A stretch of DNA of 5,739 bases, taken from assembly GCA_004525825.1 (NCBI GenBank), contig SPBY01000229.1:1-5739 (forward strand). Reading direction: 5' to 3'. Both the position numbers and the translations under genes were made by a program. Of this stretch, positions 1 through 5,739 are shown piece after piece (within the stretch, counting starts at the first letter, position 1; each line of letters begins with the position of its first letter). The notes below the pieces were generated by a model that saw nothing but the letters and a program-made list of their open reading frames with translations, had not been told where the DNA came from and ran no database searches. The stretch is from Bacteroidia bacterium. GTDB taxonomy: Bacteria > Bacteroidota > Bacteroidia > Bacteroidales > GCA-2748055.

Positions 1-1
1 A

Positions 2-1360
2 AAGCATGTTCTCGCACACAGATCAGGATTACCCAGAAACGGATGCATCTCATGCCCTCCCGATGAAAATGATTCCTATACCTTAGATAAGTTCGAAAGT
101 TCCACCGCGGAGTGCTATATAGCTTTTCCTGTTGGCTTTCGCTACCACTACTCCAATCTTGGTTATAACCTGCTGGGGAGAATTGTCGAACAGAACCGGG
201 ATATGGGCTTTGCACGCTACATGAAAACCCACCTGTTACATGATCTGGGCATGGAAAGCAGCACTTTTCATTCCGTCGACATTTCTGATAAGCGTACATT
301 GGCCCTGGGCTATGAATATTATAAGCGCAAGCAGTATCCCATGGCTCAGCCAGATATTGATAACGTCCCTTCAGGGAACCTCTATTCCACCATCGGAGAT
401 CTGACCACCTTCCTGAAAGCCCTTTTAAACAGTGAAGTGTTTAACAAGAAGAATACACTGCAACAAATGTCCTATGATCATTTCAGTACCAAGGAGGATC
501 CTGAAACCATGGGATTGGGATGGAAAACCATGAAAATTGCCGGTCATGAGTTGATGTTATGGCATGACGGGGGTCCCGATGAAGGCGTGGGGGCCCTGGT
601 AGCCATGGTACCAAATCAAAAAATTGGCATTGCCCTGGTCGCGAACTCCACCAGTTTCTCCTCCGACAAATCCGTGCCCTTTGCCATGGATATTCTCAAC
701 CGCCTAATTGAGGAAAAAATGAATCAGGTAGCTGAAAAAGCTGAAAAGCCTCCCCGGAAAACTCCCCCGGCACAAGAACTGCTTAACTATGAAGGCTTAT
801 ATGTGGCCTGGGGCATGACCATGGCGGTGGAAGCCCGCAAAGGCAAACTCAAAGGAAAAATTGGAGGTTTGAACTTGGATCTAATCCCAATAAGCACAAC
901 CGAGTTCAGGGTAAGCCACTGGATGGACAAGATTGGTCTGACGAAAATCATCAAACCCCCTGTGGATTTTGACAAACTCAGGATCACCTTTCCAGAATCT
1001 GACTCCAAGCATCCGGAATACCTTATCATCAATCTGAACAACATCTCTTTTGAAATCTGTCCCAGGTATCCTGACAAGCTTAGCCTGGATGTTCCATGGA
1101 ATCAACTCCCGGGAAACTATCAACTGGCCTCGCGCCTGACCGGTAACAGGGCAGGGCAAGCGTGGGAGGATAAATACAGCATATATGTGGAAGACGATAT
1201 GCTAAAGATATCCGGGGTATTCGGGCCTGTTTTGCCGCTGGATGACAACTACCTGAGGATCTTGAGTGGCCCTTTTGCCGGCGAAACCATGGAATACCTC
1301 CCCGAATCCGGTCAGCTCATTCACCAGAACATAGTGTTTGTTCCATATTCTGACCGCTAA
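2..1360 (+). CDS. Serine hydrolase, beta-lactamase / class C PBP-like family (5' end missing)
   Basis: The reading frame is open from the first full codon at position 2, so the gene begins before the window; the ATG at 203 is internal. 452 residues are visible. Near the start is the SGLP motif (visible residues 8-11) that follows the active-site region in S12 serine hydrolases. The Tyr-Ser-Asn (YxN) motif is at visible residues 50-52 (positions 149-157), in the context HYSNLGY. A conserved SGNLYST segment follows at about 126-132. The third motif is His-Asp-Gly at 188-190 (positions 563-571), replacing the KTG of true beta-lactamases. The catalytic SxxK must lie upstream and is not seen. The last ~190 residues (from about 260) look like beta-rich, lipocalin-type accessory modules, with openings at LLNYEGLY and LPGNYQLA. 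Family members include esterases, D-aminopeptidases, carboxypeptidases and amide hydrolases, usually periplasmic; the substrate cannot be told. It is convergent with the downstream regulator gene (28-bp gap). Confidence 0.9.
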   Translation, partial: KHVLAHRSGLPRNGCISCPPDENDSYTLDKFESSTAECYIAFPVGFRYHYSNLGYNLLGRIVEQNRDMGFARYMKTHLLHDLGMESSTFHSVDISDKRTLALGYEYYKRKQYPMAQPDIDNVPSGNLYSTIGDLTTFLKALLNSEVFNKKNTLQQMSYDHFSTKEDPETMGLGWKTMKIAGHELMLWHDGGPDEGVGALVAMVPNQKIGIALVANSTSFSSDKSVPFAMDILNRLIEEKMNQVAEKAEKPPRKTPPAQELLNYEGLYVAWGMTMAVEARKGKLKGKIGGLNLDLIPISTTEFRVSHWMDKIGLTKIIKPPVDFDKLRITFPESDSKHPEYLIINLNNISFEICPRYPDKLSLDVPWNQLPGNYQLASRLTGNRAGQAWEDKYSIYVEDDMLKISGVFGPVLPLDDNYLRILSGPFAGETMEYLPESGQLIHQNIVFVPYSDR

Positions 1361-1374
1361 GTAGGCTTGATGAA

Positions 1375-1398
1375 ATTGCTTGATGAGCTCAGAGCAAT
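1375..1398. terminator. Weak candidate hairpin between convergent genes
   Basis: A 6-bp inverted repeat, ATTGCT (1375-1380) and AGCAAT (1393-1398), encloses a 12-base loop that itself holds the palindrome TGAGCTCA (1384-1391). It lies between the stop of the hydrolase gene and the stop of the convergent regulator gene, whose last codons it overlaps. The stem is short and not GC-rich, and no clean T-run follows on either strand, so it is at best a weak bidirectional terminator. A 9-base direct repeat, GCTTGATGA, at 1365-1373 and 1378-1386 lies in the same gap. Confidence 0.2.
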
Positions 1399-3701
1399 CC
1401 CTTCTTCTTCAGTGAATCCTTGATCTCCTTATGATATCGCCAGAATTTGACGTTAATCTCCCGCATAATCTTCTGGAATTCCGGATTGCCTTTTACCTTG
1501 TCAAATAAGGGATCATCCATCTCCAGGAAGAGAATATACCAGTAAGGATACTTCTCTTGCTCCGAAAATAGCCCCATATGTTTTAGGGCCATGTCGGTGT
1601 TGCCCATGTAAGAATAATAGGCAGCCAGGCTGAGGTCGCGGTAGATGGATGGATCGTTTTCAGCAAAATCAAGGTATTCCTGAAAATAGACCTCGGATTC
1701 CTTCTCCATTCCCAATTTTGACAAGATGAGTCCGATTTTTGCCTTCTCTCCTTGGTATAAATCCAGGCCCTGGTCCTCACATATCTCCGTCATTTTGCTA
1801 AAATAGGAATAGGCATTTTCATAGTTTCGCAAGTAATAGCTTATCACCCCTAGTTCCTTTAAGATATCATGTCTTGAGGTATCATTCTTGAGCGCCTCTA
1901 TCAACAGCTCTTTTGTCTGAGACAGATCTCCATTCCTGGCCAGGATAATATAGGGTTTCAATAGAACTGCATATGAGTTTTCCGGGTAGTATTCAAGGGT
2001 AATATCCATGTACTTCTCCGCCTCATTAACAAAACCTAATTGTATAAGAGCATTGCTTAAAACCAGGTAAATGAAGCTTGCCTCCACAGAATCATGAGTC
2101 GCTATATCCAAATCTATCCCCATGAGTGCATACTCCAGGTATTTTTCTGTATTCGGCATGTAGTTGGCATAATAATCTGCCAGCATATTGATTACCATCG
2201 ACGAACTGGGATTGTATTCCAGGGCCTTTTCAATGTAAGGCAGTGCCTGTTCATACTCTTTTTGAGTAATATGATACATGGCCTTTGCCATTAAGCCCTG
2301 AGCCAACGTAGGATCCAGCAAAAGGGCCTTGTCCGCAAAATGATTAATCTGATCTGAGTACTTTGTCTCCAACTGGTACATATCCAGTAAGGAATAACAC
2401 ATAGCTATATCGGCATAGGCTCTGGCGAATTCCGGATCTTGCTCAATGGCCTTTTCAAAGAGCGGAATGGCTTTTTCCAGGCCTTCCCGGGTTTCTTGCT
2501 GAAATTGATCGAGACCCTGCAAAAAATAGTCGTAGGCCACCAGATTGTCAGTGGGAGCCTTTTCAATCTGTGCAGCCTCCTCCGGAGTAATGATGGCTTC
2601 TATTTCCGCTGCAATGCTTTTGGCGATCTCCAGCTGCAAGTCGAAAATATCTCCTTTTTCCCGCTTAAAACGCTTTGACCAAAGATTTTTGTCGGTGGAG
2701 GCTTCGGTCAACTTTACATGCAACAAGATCTGATCCCCTATTTTCTGACCACTTCCTTCCACCAGGTAATTAGCATTTAGTTCAAGGGCGATCTCAGGAG
2801 AAGTTTTAGGGTTGTTCCTGTATTTTTCCACCGAAGTCCTGCTGATCACCCTCAGGTCCTCAATTTTTTGCAGGTTATCTAAAATAGATTCCATCAATCC
2901 ATTAATTAGATAGACATTGGTGGAATCGTTGCTGTCATTCTTAAAGGGCAGGACCGCAATGGATTTTTCAAGATCAGGGTTTAGCTCTACCAGGTTCTTT
3001 TTAGGAAGTACCTGAAGAATAATCAGGGCAATAATCACTACAAAACTCAGATAAGAGGCAATTTTCCATGCTTTGCCATTGGGCTCTTTTTCCTCCCCTG
3101 TTTCCTGGTGAGAAGGGGCCGTCTTCTTCCATCCCCCTTCAGGTACTCTGTCGTAAATCCAGGAGAAGATCACGGCAATAATAAAACCTGCCACCAGTAA
3201 TACGATGACCATGGGCAGTGTCCAGTTGGGAAGTCCCAGGGGCTCGATCACAATGGACATAAGTTCCAAAATCACAAAAGCAGCGGCGGCATATACCGAT
3301 AGCACCCGTACTACCTTTCTTCGCTTCAACTCCTGAAAAAAACTGCTTTTCCCGGCTGGGACTGATGCAGCAGCACGTGAGGCTCCCTTCCCCACTTCGC
3401 CAGGGGGGAATCCGTACTCTTCACGAAAACATTTGATAAAGTAAGAAGTGCTGCTAAAACCCACACGATAGGATACTTCACTTACGTTGAAGGAAGTCTG
3501 CTCCAGCATTTCCATGGCCTTTTTTAAACGTACCTGCCTGATAAATAAACTCACCGATACATTGGTGAGACTTTTGACCTTGCGAAGGAGATTGGAGCGA
3601 CTCATCCCTGCTGCAGCGGCAAGCTCCGATACCCCAAAGCTTTCATCGGAGAGATTCTCCTCGACGAAAGCAGTGATCTTTTTCAGAAAATCATTTTCCA
3701 T
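1389..3701 (-). CDS. Membrane-anchored AraC-type regulator with TolB-like and TPR sensor domains
   Basis: 770-residue one-component regulator. Residues 1-105 form an AraC/XylS DNA-binding domain with two helix-turn-helices (about 24-43 and 72-100); the second carries the family signature GFSSTSYFIKCFREEYGFPP. No sensor domain precedes it. After a linker comes FFQELKRRKVVRV (121-133), the usual entry to the membrane block of TolB/TPR regulators, with spans at about 133-152, 161-183 and 213-232. Three spans and positive-inside charges put the HTH in the cytoplasm and the rest outside. Residues 246-375 resemble a TolB N-terminal/FlgO-like domain (KSIAVLPF, then VISRTSVEKY, NYLVEGSGQ, LWSKRF, DIFDLQLEIA). 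Residues 388-712 hold about eight or nine TPR-like helical pairs, often ending in DP or NP, as in FEKAIEQDP and IEKALEYNP. The layout mirrors CadC/ToxR-like membrane regulators but with an AraC-type HTH. The ATG at 3701 is chosen because the HTH begins immediately after it; the sequence before it lacks a clear Shine-Dalgarno. The ligand or partner is unknown. Confidence 0.92.
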   Translation of the reverse strand: MENDFLKKITAFVEENLSDESFGVSELAAAAGMSRSNLLRKVKSLTNVSVSLFIRQVRLKKAMEMLEQTSFNVSEVSYRVGFSSTSYFIKCFREEYGFPPGEVGKGASRAAASVPAGKSSFFQELKRRKVVRVLSVYAAAAFVILELMSIVIEPLGLPNWTLPMVIVLLVAGFIIAVIFSWIYDRVPEGGWKKTAPSHQETGEEKEPNGKAWKIASYLSFVVIIALIILQVLPKKNLVELNPDLEKSIAVLPFKNDSNDSTNVYLINGLMESILDNLQKIEDLRVISRTSVEKYRNNPKTSPEIALELNANYLVEGSGQKIGDQILLHVKLTEASTDKNLWSKRFKREKGDIFDLQLEIAKSIAAEIEAIITPEEAAQIEKAPTDNLVAYDYFLQGLDQFQQETREGLEKAIPLFEKAIEQDPEFARAYADIAMCYSLLDMYQLETKYSDQINHFADKALLLDPTLAQGLMAKAMYHITQKEYEQALPYIEKALEYNPSSSMVINMLADYYANYMPNTEKYLEYALMGIDLDIATHDSVEASFIYLVLSNALIQLGFVNEAEKYMDITLEYYPENSYAVLLKPYIILARNGDLSQTKELLIEALKNDTSRHDILKELGVISYYLRNYENAYSYFSKMTEICEDQGLDLYQGEKAKIGLILSKLGMEKESEVYFQEYLDFAENDPSIYRDLSLAAYYSYMGNTDMALKHMGLFSEQEKYPYWYILFLEMDDPLFDKVKGNPEFQKIMREINVKFWRYHKEIKDSLKKKGLL

Positions 3702-3724
3702 ACTGTAAGTGCTTTGGAGCTGAA

Positions 3725-3732
3725 TAAAGATA
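3725..3732 (-). promoter_or_regulatory. Candidate -7 element of the regulator gene
   Basis: On the minus strand this reads TATCTTTA, one mismatch from the Bacteroidota -7 consensus TAnnTTTG, 23 bases before the regulator's ATG. No TTG -33 box stands at the expected distance. Instead, the inner copy of the direct repeat ends 18 bases upstream, which would suit an activator-dependent promoter. The match is short, so confidence is low. Confidence 0.3.
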
Positions 3733-3748
3733 CATTTTCTTACCCACT

Positions 3749-3780
3749 TGCGTCATAATTTATATCCATACGTCATAATT
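3749..3780. repeat. Direct repeat with 20-bp period, candidate AraC-type operator
   Basis: CGTCATAATT occurs exactly at 3751-3760 and again at 3771-3780. With flanking bases the match extends to 11 of 12 (3749-3760 and 3769-3780). The start-to-start distance is 20 bp, about two helical turns, so both copies face the same side of the DNA. AraC-family proteins typically bind direct half-sites about 21 bp apart, one per HTH domain or monomer. The repeat lies in the divergent region between the AraC-type regulator gene and the lipoprotein operon, next to the regulator's candidate -7 element. Assignment as the regulator's operator is inference. Confidence 0.5.
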
Positions 3781-3827
3781 ACCACTCCCTCCGCAAACTT
3801 TATAGAATTGTCCGCATGGGTGATTGG

Positions 3828-3837
3828 TGATGCATCA
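3828..3837. promoter_or_regulatory. 10-bp perfect palindrome, possible operator
   Basis: TGATGCATCA is a perfect palindrome that ends three bases before the candidate -33 box (3841-3844) of the lipoprotein operon. Its position would suit a dimeric regulator acting on that promoter. A 10-bp palindrome can arise by chance, and no second copy was noticed in the window. Confidence 0.22.
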
Positions 3838-3840
3838 GGC

Positions 3841-3871
3841 TTTGCCGGACCTTTACATCAACAAACATTTG
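3841..3871 (+). promoter_or_regulatory. Candidate Bacteroidota-type promoter of the lipoprotein-acyltransferase operon
   Basis: TTTG at 3841-3844 and AACATTTG at 3864-3871 are separated by 19 bases. This fits the Bacteroidota sigma-A pattern of a TTTG -33 box and TAnnTTTG -7 box, with one mismatch in the -7 element. Transcription would begin roughly at 3877-3880, leaving a short leader of about 15 bases before the ATG at 3893. It was identified by eye from consensus alone. Confidence 0.38.
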
Positions 3872-3892
3872 TGAAACTTTAAACTAAGAAAA

Positions 3893-4495
3893 ATGAAAAC
3901 ACAGAAGATGAAATCAAACGGAACAGCACTGATCACAGTGCTCTTGATTAGCCTGCTTAGCCTGGTTGCCTGCGGGGAAAGCCAGGAAAAAACCTCTGAT
4001 GAAAAGGAAGATTCCTCTGCCACTGAAAAAGTAGTAAAAGCTCCTAACATGGATATCCATGCAGCCACCCTCATGGGAGATCTTGAGACCATTAAGCAGC
4101 ACATCCAGGCAGGTTCCGATCTGAACGAAAAAGAACCCGCGGTAGGGTCCACCCCACTGATCTCAGCTGCTGTATTTGGCAGGACTGAAATAGCTAAAGC
4201 ATTGATTGAGGCCGGGGCTGATGTAAACTTGCAAAACAACGAGGGATCTACCGCTCTTCATACCGCGGCCTTCGTCTGCCGCCTGGAAATTGTGGAGCTC
4301 TTGCTGGCAAATGGCGCAAACAAAGATTTAGTAAACAACTATGGATCCACTGCGCTGCAGTCCATATCCGCCCCTTTTGCTAATGTAAAGCCATTTTACG
4401 ATCAGATGAGCAAGGACCTGGGGCCCCTGGGTTTTAAACTGGATTACGAATATCTGGAAACAACCCGTCCCGTCATTGCTGAGATGTTGCGATAA
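3893..4495 (+). CDS. Ankyrin-repeat lipoprotein
   Basis: 200 residues. The N-terminus has basic residues, a hydrophobic stretch (about 11-25) and a lipobox LVAC with the acceptor Cys at residue 27, followed by Gly and a Glu/Lys/Ser-rich spacer (29-50). This predicts export by Sec, cleavage by signal peptidase II and lipid anchoring in the envelope. Ankyrin repeats follow: a degenerate first repeat (about 53-83), two good ones (85-117, starting GSTPLISAA; 118-150, starting GSTALHTAA, each ending near GADVN or GANKD) and a fourth that starts GSTALQSISA (151-160). That fourth repeat is interrupted by about 27 residues before a helix resembling a repeat end (TRPVIAEMLR) at the C-terminus. Ankyrin arrays bind proteins; no catalytic motif is seen. 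A second ATG at 3908 is a possible start. The acyltransferase gene follows 23 bp later on the same strand, so the two are probably cotranscribed and may act together. The binding partner is unknown. Confidence 0.88.
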   Translation: MKTQKMKSNGTALITVLLISLLSLVACGESQEKTSDEKEDSSATEKVVKAPNMDIHAATLMGDLETIKQHIQAGSDLNEKEPAVGSTPLISAAVFGRTEIAKALIEAGADVNLQNNEGSTALHTAAFVCRLEIVELLLANGANKDLVNNYGSTALQSISAPFANVKPFYDQMSKDLGPLGFKLDYEYLETTRPVIAEMLR

Positions 4496-4518
4496 ACAAA
4501 GCATACAAGACTAATATC

Positions 4519-5571
4519 ATGAAAACAACAGAAAGAAGATTCGATATAGACTGGCTCAGGGTCATAGCCATTGGATTCCTGATCATCTATCATGTGGGGT
4601 TCGTATTCCTGCCCTGGGGAGTGTTCATCGGTTTCATTCAAAACGGTGAATCCATAAACTCCCTGTGGAATCCAATGTCGATGCTCAATATCTGGCGGAT
4701 CCCCCTGTTGTTTTTTGTTTCTGGAATGGGAGTCTGTTTTGCCATACAAAAAAGAAGCTGGAAACAATTGATCCTGGAGAGGACAAGGAGGATACTTGTC
4801 CCCTTCCTCTTCGGGATTCTTTGCATTGTTCCCTTGCACCTTCTTGTCTGGCAAAAATATTATCAGCAGGACCTCACCTACTCCCTGCAACCCAGTCACC
4901 TGTGGTTCCTGGCCAACATTTTCATCTATGTGCTTGTGCTCTCGCCCCTCTTCTTTATACTAAAGAAAAATGAACAGGGTAAGGTCAGCACCTGGTTGAA
5001 GAAGCTATTTGGAACACCCCTGGGCTTGCTGAGTATGACCGCAATATTTGTGGTGGAAGCCATTATGGTAAAACCTGAAACCTATGAAACCTATGCCATG
5101 AGCCTGCATGGATTTTTGCTGGGAATGCTGGCCTTCCTCTTTGGTTTTATCATAGTATATGTGGGAGAGGCTTTCTGGCAAACTGTAAAAAAGTGGAGAT
5201 GGCTGCTGCTCTTGCTGGCGGCAGCTCTCTTCACCTTTCGCTTGATAGAGTTTGAACTCCTGGCGCCCAACTATCTGAAAGCCATAGAATCCAACCTGTG
5301 GATCTTTGCGTTTCTTGGATTTGGCTACAAATACCTCAACCACCCAAGCAAAGCCTTGGGCTACTTGAGCCAGGCCGTTTACCCCGTCTACATCCTCCAC
5401 ATGATCTTTCTCTATGTAGGATCCTATCTGATCGTTCCTCTTGAAATCTCTGCCCTGGTGAAACTATTCCTGGTGATGGCTTTCACCTTCATCGGATCCT
5501 TTGCCTGCTATGAACTGATCGTACGAAGAATACCTTTTCTCAGACCAGTTTTTGGATTGAAGAGTATTTAA
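4519..5571 (+). CDS. Acyltransferase-3 family integral membrane protein
   Basis: 350 residues with about ten hydrophobic segments (roughly 14-32, 57-76, 91-111, 128-148, 168-185, 196-215, 227-243, 259-272, 285-303, 310-330). The opening RRFDIDWLRVIAIGFLIIYH is the signature of acyltransferase family 3 (PF01757; relatives are OpgC/MdoC and O-acetyltransferases of polysaccharides), with the conserved Arg14 and His25. Further family-like features are FFVSGMGVCFA (65-75), a basic RTRRILVPF loop (88-96), HLWFL (127-131) and YPVYILH (288-294). Such proteins transfer acetyl, succinyl or other acyl groups across the inner membrane to glycans, lipids or small molecules. The length is normal for a stand-alone enzyme, with no SGNH partner domain. 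The gene lies 23 bp after the ankyrin lipoprotein gene, probably in one operon. The acceptor cannot be predicted from sequence alone. No clear terminator hairpin follows the stop codon. Confidence 0.92.
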   Translation: MKTTERRFDIDWLRVIAIGFLIIYHVGFVFLPWGVFIGFIQNGESINSLWNPMSMLNIWRIPLLFFVSGMGVCFAIQKRSWKQLILERTRRILVPFLFGILCIVPLHLLVWQKYYQQDLTYSLQPSHLWFLANIFIYVLVLSPLFFILKKNEQGKVSTWLKKLFGTPLGLLSMTAIFVVEAIMVKPETYETYAMSLHGFLLGMLAFLFGFIIVYVGEAFWQTVKKWRWLLLLLAAALFTFRLIEFELLAPNYLKAIESNLWIFAFLGFGYKYLNHPSKALGYLSQAVYPVYILHMIFLYVGSYLIVPLEISALVKLFLVMAFTFIGSFACYELIVRRIPFLRPVFGLKSI

Positions 5572-5593
5572 CATCCCAGACTACTCAAATCAC

Positions 5594-5624
5594 TTGACAT
5601 CGATCCTATAAATACCTATCTTGG
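5594..5624 (+). promoter_or_regulatory. Candidate promoter of the 3'-most gene
   Basis: TTG at 5594-5596 (within TTGACA) and TATCTTGG at 5617-5624 are 20 bases apart, approximating the Bacteroidota TTG / TAnnTTTG arrangement with one mismatch in the -7 box. Transcription would start near 5631, about 60 bases before the ATG at 5693. Found by consensus matching only. Confidence 0.28.
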
Positions 5625-5640
5625 ATTAATCAAATTGATT
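5624..5640. promoter_or_regulatory. Overlapping palindromes near the predicted transcription start
   Basis: GATTAATC (5624-5631) is a perfect palindrome overlapping a second one, AATCAA-A-TTGATT (5628-5640, two 6-base arms around one base). The site overlaps or follows the candidate -7 box, where a repressor could block initiation. The loop is too short for a hairpin, so a protein-binding site is likelier than a terminator. The sequence is AT-rich and chance is possible. Confidence 0.22.
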
Positions 5641-5692
5641 TCGCTCGTTGGTTAGCGTTTCCCGCACCCCCCAAAGTGTAAAATTGCAGCAT

Positions 5693-5739
5693 ATGAGTCA
5701 ATCCAGAACTGGAATACTTGCTCTGTTATTGCTATCTCT
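5693..5739 (+). CDS. Start of an exported or membrane protein (3' end missing)
   Basis: An ATG at 5693 opens a frame that runs to the window edge: MSQSRTGILALLLLS and onward. A short polar, Arg-containing start followed by a run of Leu/Ala/Ile looks like a signal peptide or first membrane span. The nearest in-frame upstream stop is TAG at 5654; the only other candidate start is TTG at 5684. No Shine-Dalgarno is evident, as for the other genes here. Only about 15 codons are present, so the product cannot be named and the gene call itself is provisional. Confidence 0.45.
   Translation, partial: MSQSRTGILALLLLS

Noticed and set aside
203..1360. ATG at 203 as the true start of the serine hydrolase
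   Set aside because: The frame is open back to position 2 and encodes the conserved SGLP and YSN motifs upstream of this ATG, so the start lies outside the window.
1365..1386. Direct repeat GCTTGATGA, two copies 13 bp apart
   Set aside because: It is only two 9-base copies between convergent genes, with no promoter nearby; probably chance or a trace of local duplication.
2439..2733. Plus-strand open frames inside the regulator gene
   Set aside because: They are short, overlap each other and lie opposite the TolB/TPR coding region; no start signals or domains support them.
3853..4239. Minus-strand open frame of 128 codons antisense to the ankyrin lipoprotein
   Set aside because: It overlaps a gene with a clear lipobox and ankyrin repeats. 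Its translation shows no recognisable domain, so it is a shadow of the codon pattern.
4444..4899. Minus-strand open frame of 151 codons antisense to the acyltransferase
   Set aside because: It is low-complexity, His/Gln/Pro-rich translation opposite a well-supported membrane enzyme; considered a shadow.
5005..5400. Minus-strand open frame of 131 codons antisense to the acyltransferase
   Set aside because: It has Gln-rich, motif-free translation opposite hydrophobic codons; considered a shadow.
5572..5593. Terminator directly after the acyltransferase gene
   Set aside because: No inverted repeat followed by a T-run could be found here.

Overview
The window looks like a chromosomal segment of a member of the Bacteroidota, most likely a marine or environmental Flavobacteriia or Cytophagia type. 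The grounds are moderate GC content, A-rich regions before start codons with no strong Shine-Dalgarno sequence, promoter-like elements of the TTTG / TAnnTTTG type, and a regulator that fuses an AraC helix-turn-helix to a TolB-like/TPR sensor, a layout I associate with this phylum. The taxonomic call is inference from style, not from a marker gene.

Layout: (1) Positions 2-1360, plus strand: the 3' part of a serine hydrolase gene of the beta-lactamase/penicillin-binding-protein-like family (S12, class C fold). The N-terminus with the SxxK nucleophile lies before the window. (2) Positions 1389-3701, minus strand and convergent with the hydrolase: a 770-residue membrane-anchored transcription regulator with a cytoplasmic AraC HTH, three membrane spans, a TolB-N-like domain and a long TPR array predicted to lie in the periplasm. 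(3) Positions 3702-3892: a divergent control region with an exact 10-bp direct repeat at a 20-bp period, a 10-bp palindrome and a candidate Bacteroidota promoter. (4) Positions 3893-5571, plus strand: a probable two-gene operon of a small ankyrin-repeat lipoprotein and, 23 bp later, a multi-pass acyltransferase-3 family membrane protein. (5) Positions 5572-5739: a short intergenic stretch with a candidate promoter and overlapping palindromes, then the first codons of a new plus-strand gene that starts with a signal-peptide-like sequence.

How the genes may work together (inference): all products are predicted to sit in or face the envelope. The regulator carries its DNA-binding domain inside and a protein-interaction array outside, so it could read an envelope state and control its own gene and perhaps the divergent lipoprotein-acyltransferase operon through the 20-bp-spaced repeat. 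The ankyrin lipoprotein may serve the acyltransferase as a partner. The convergent serine hydrolase, a family that often acts on ester or amide bonds, is a possible but unproven member of the same envelope-modifying neighbourhood. No CRISPR array, RNA gene, insertion sequence or phage gene is visible.
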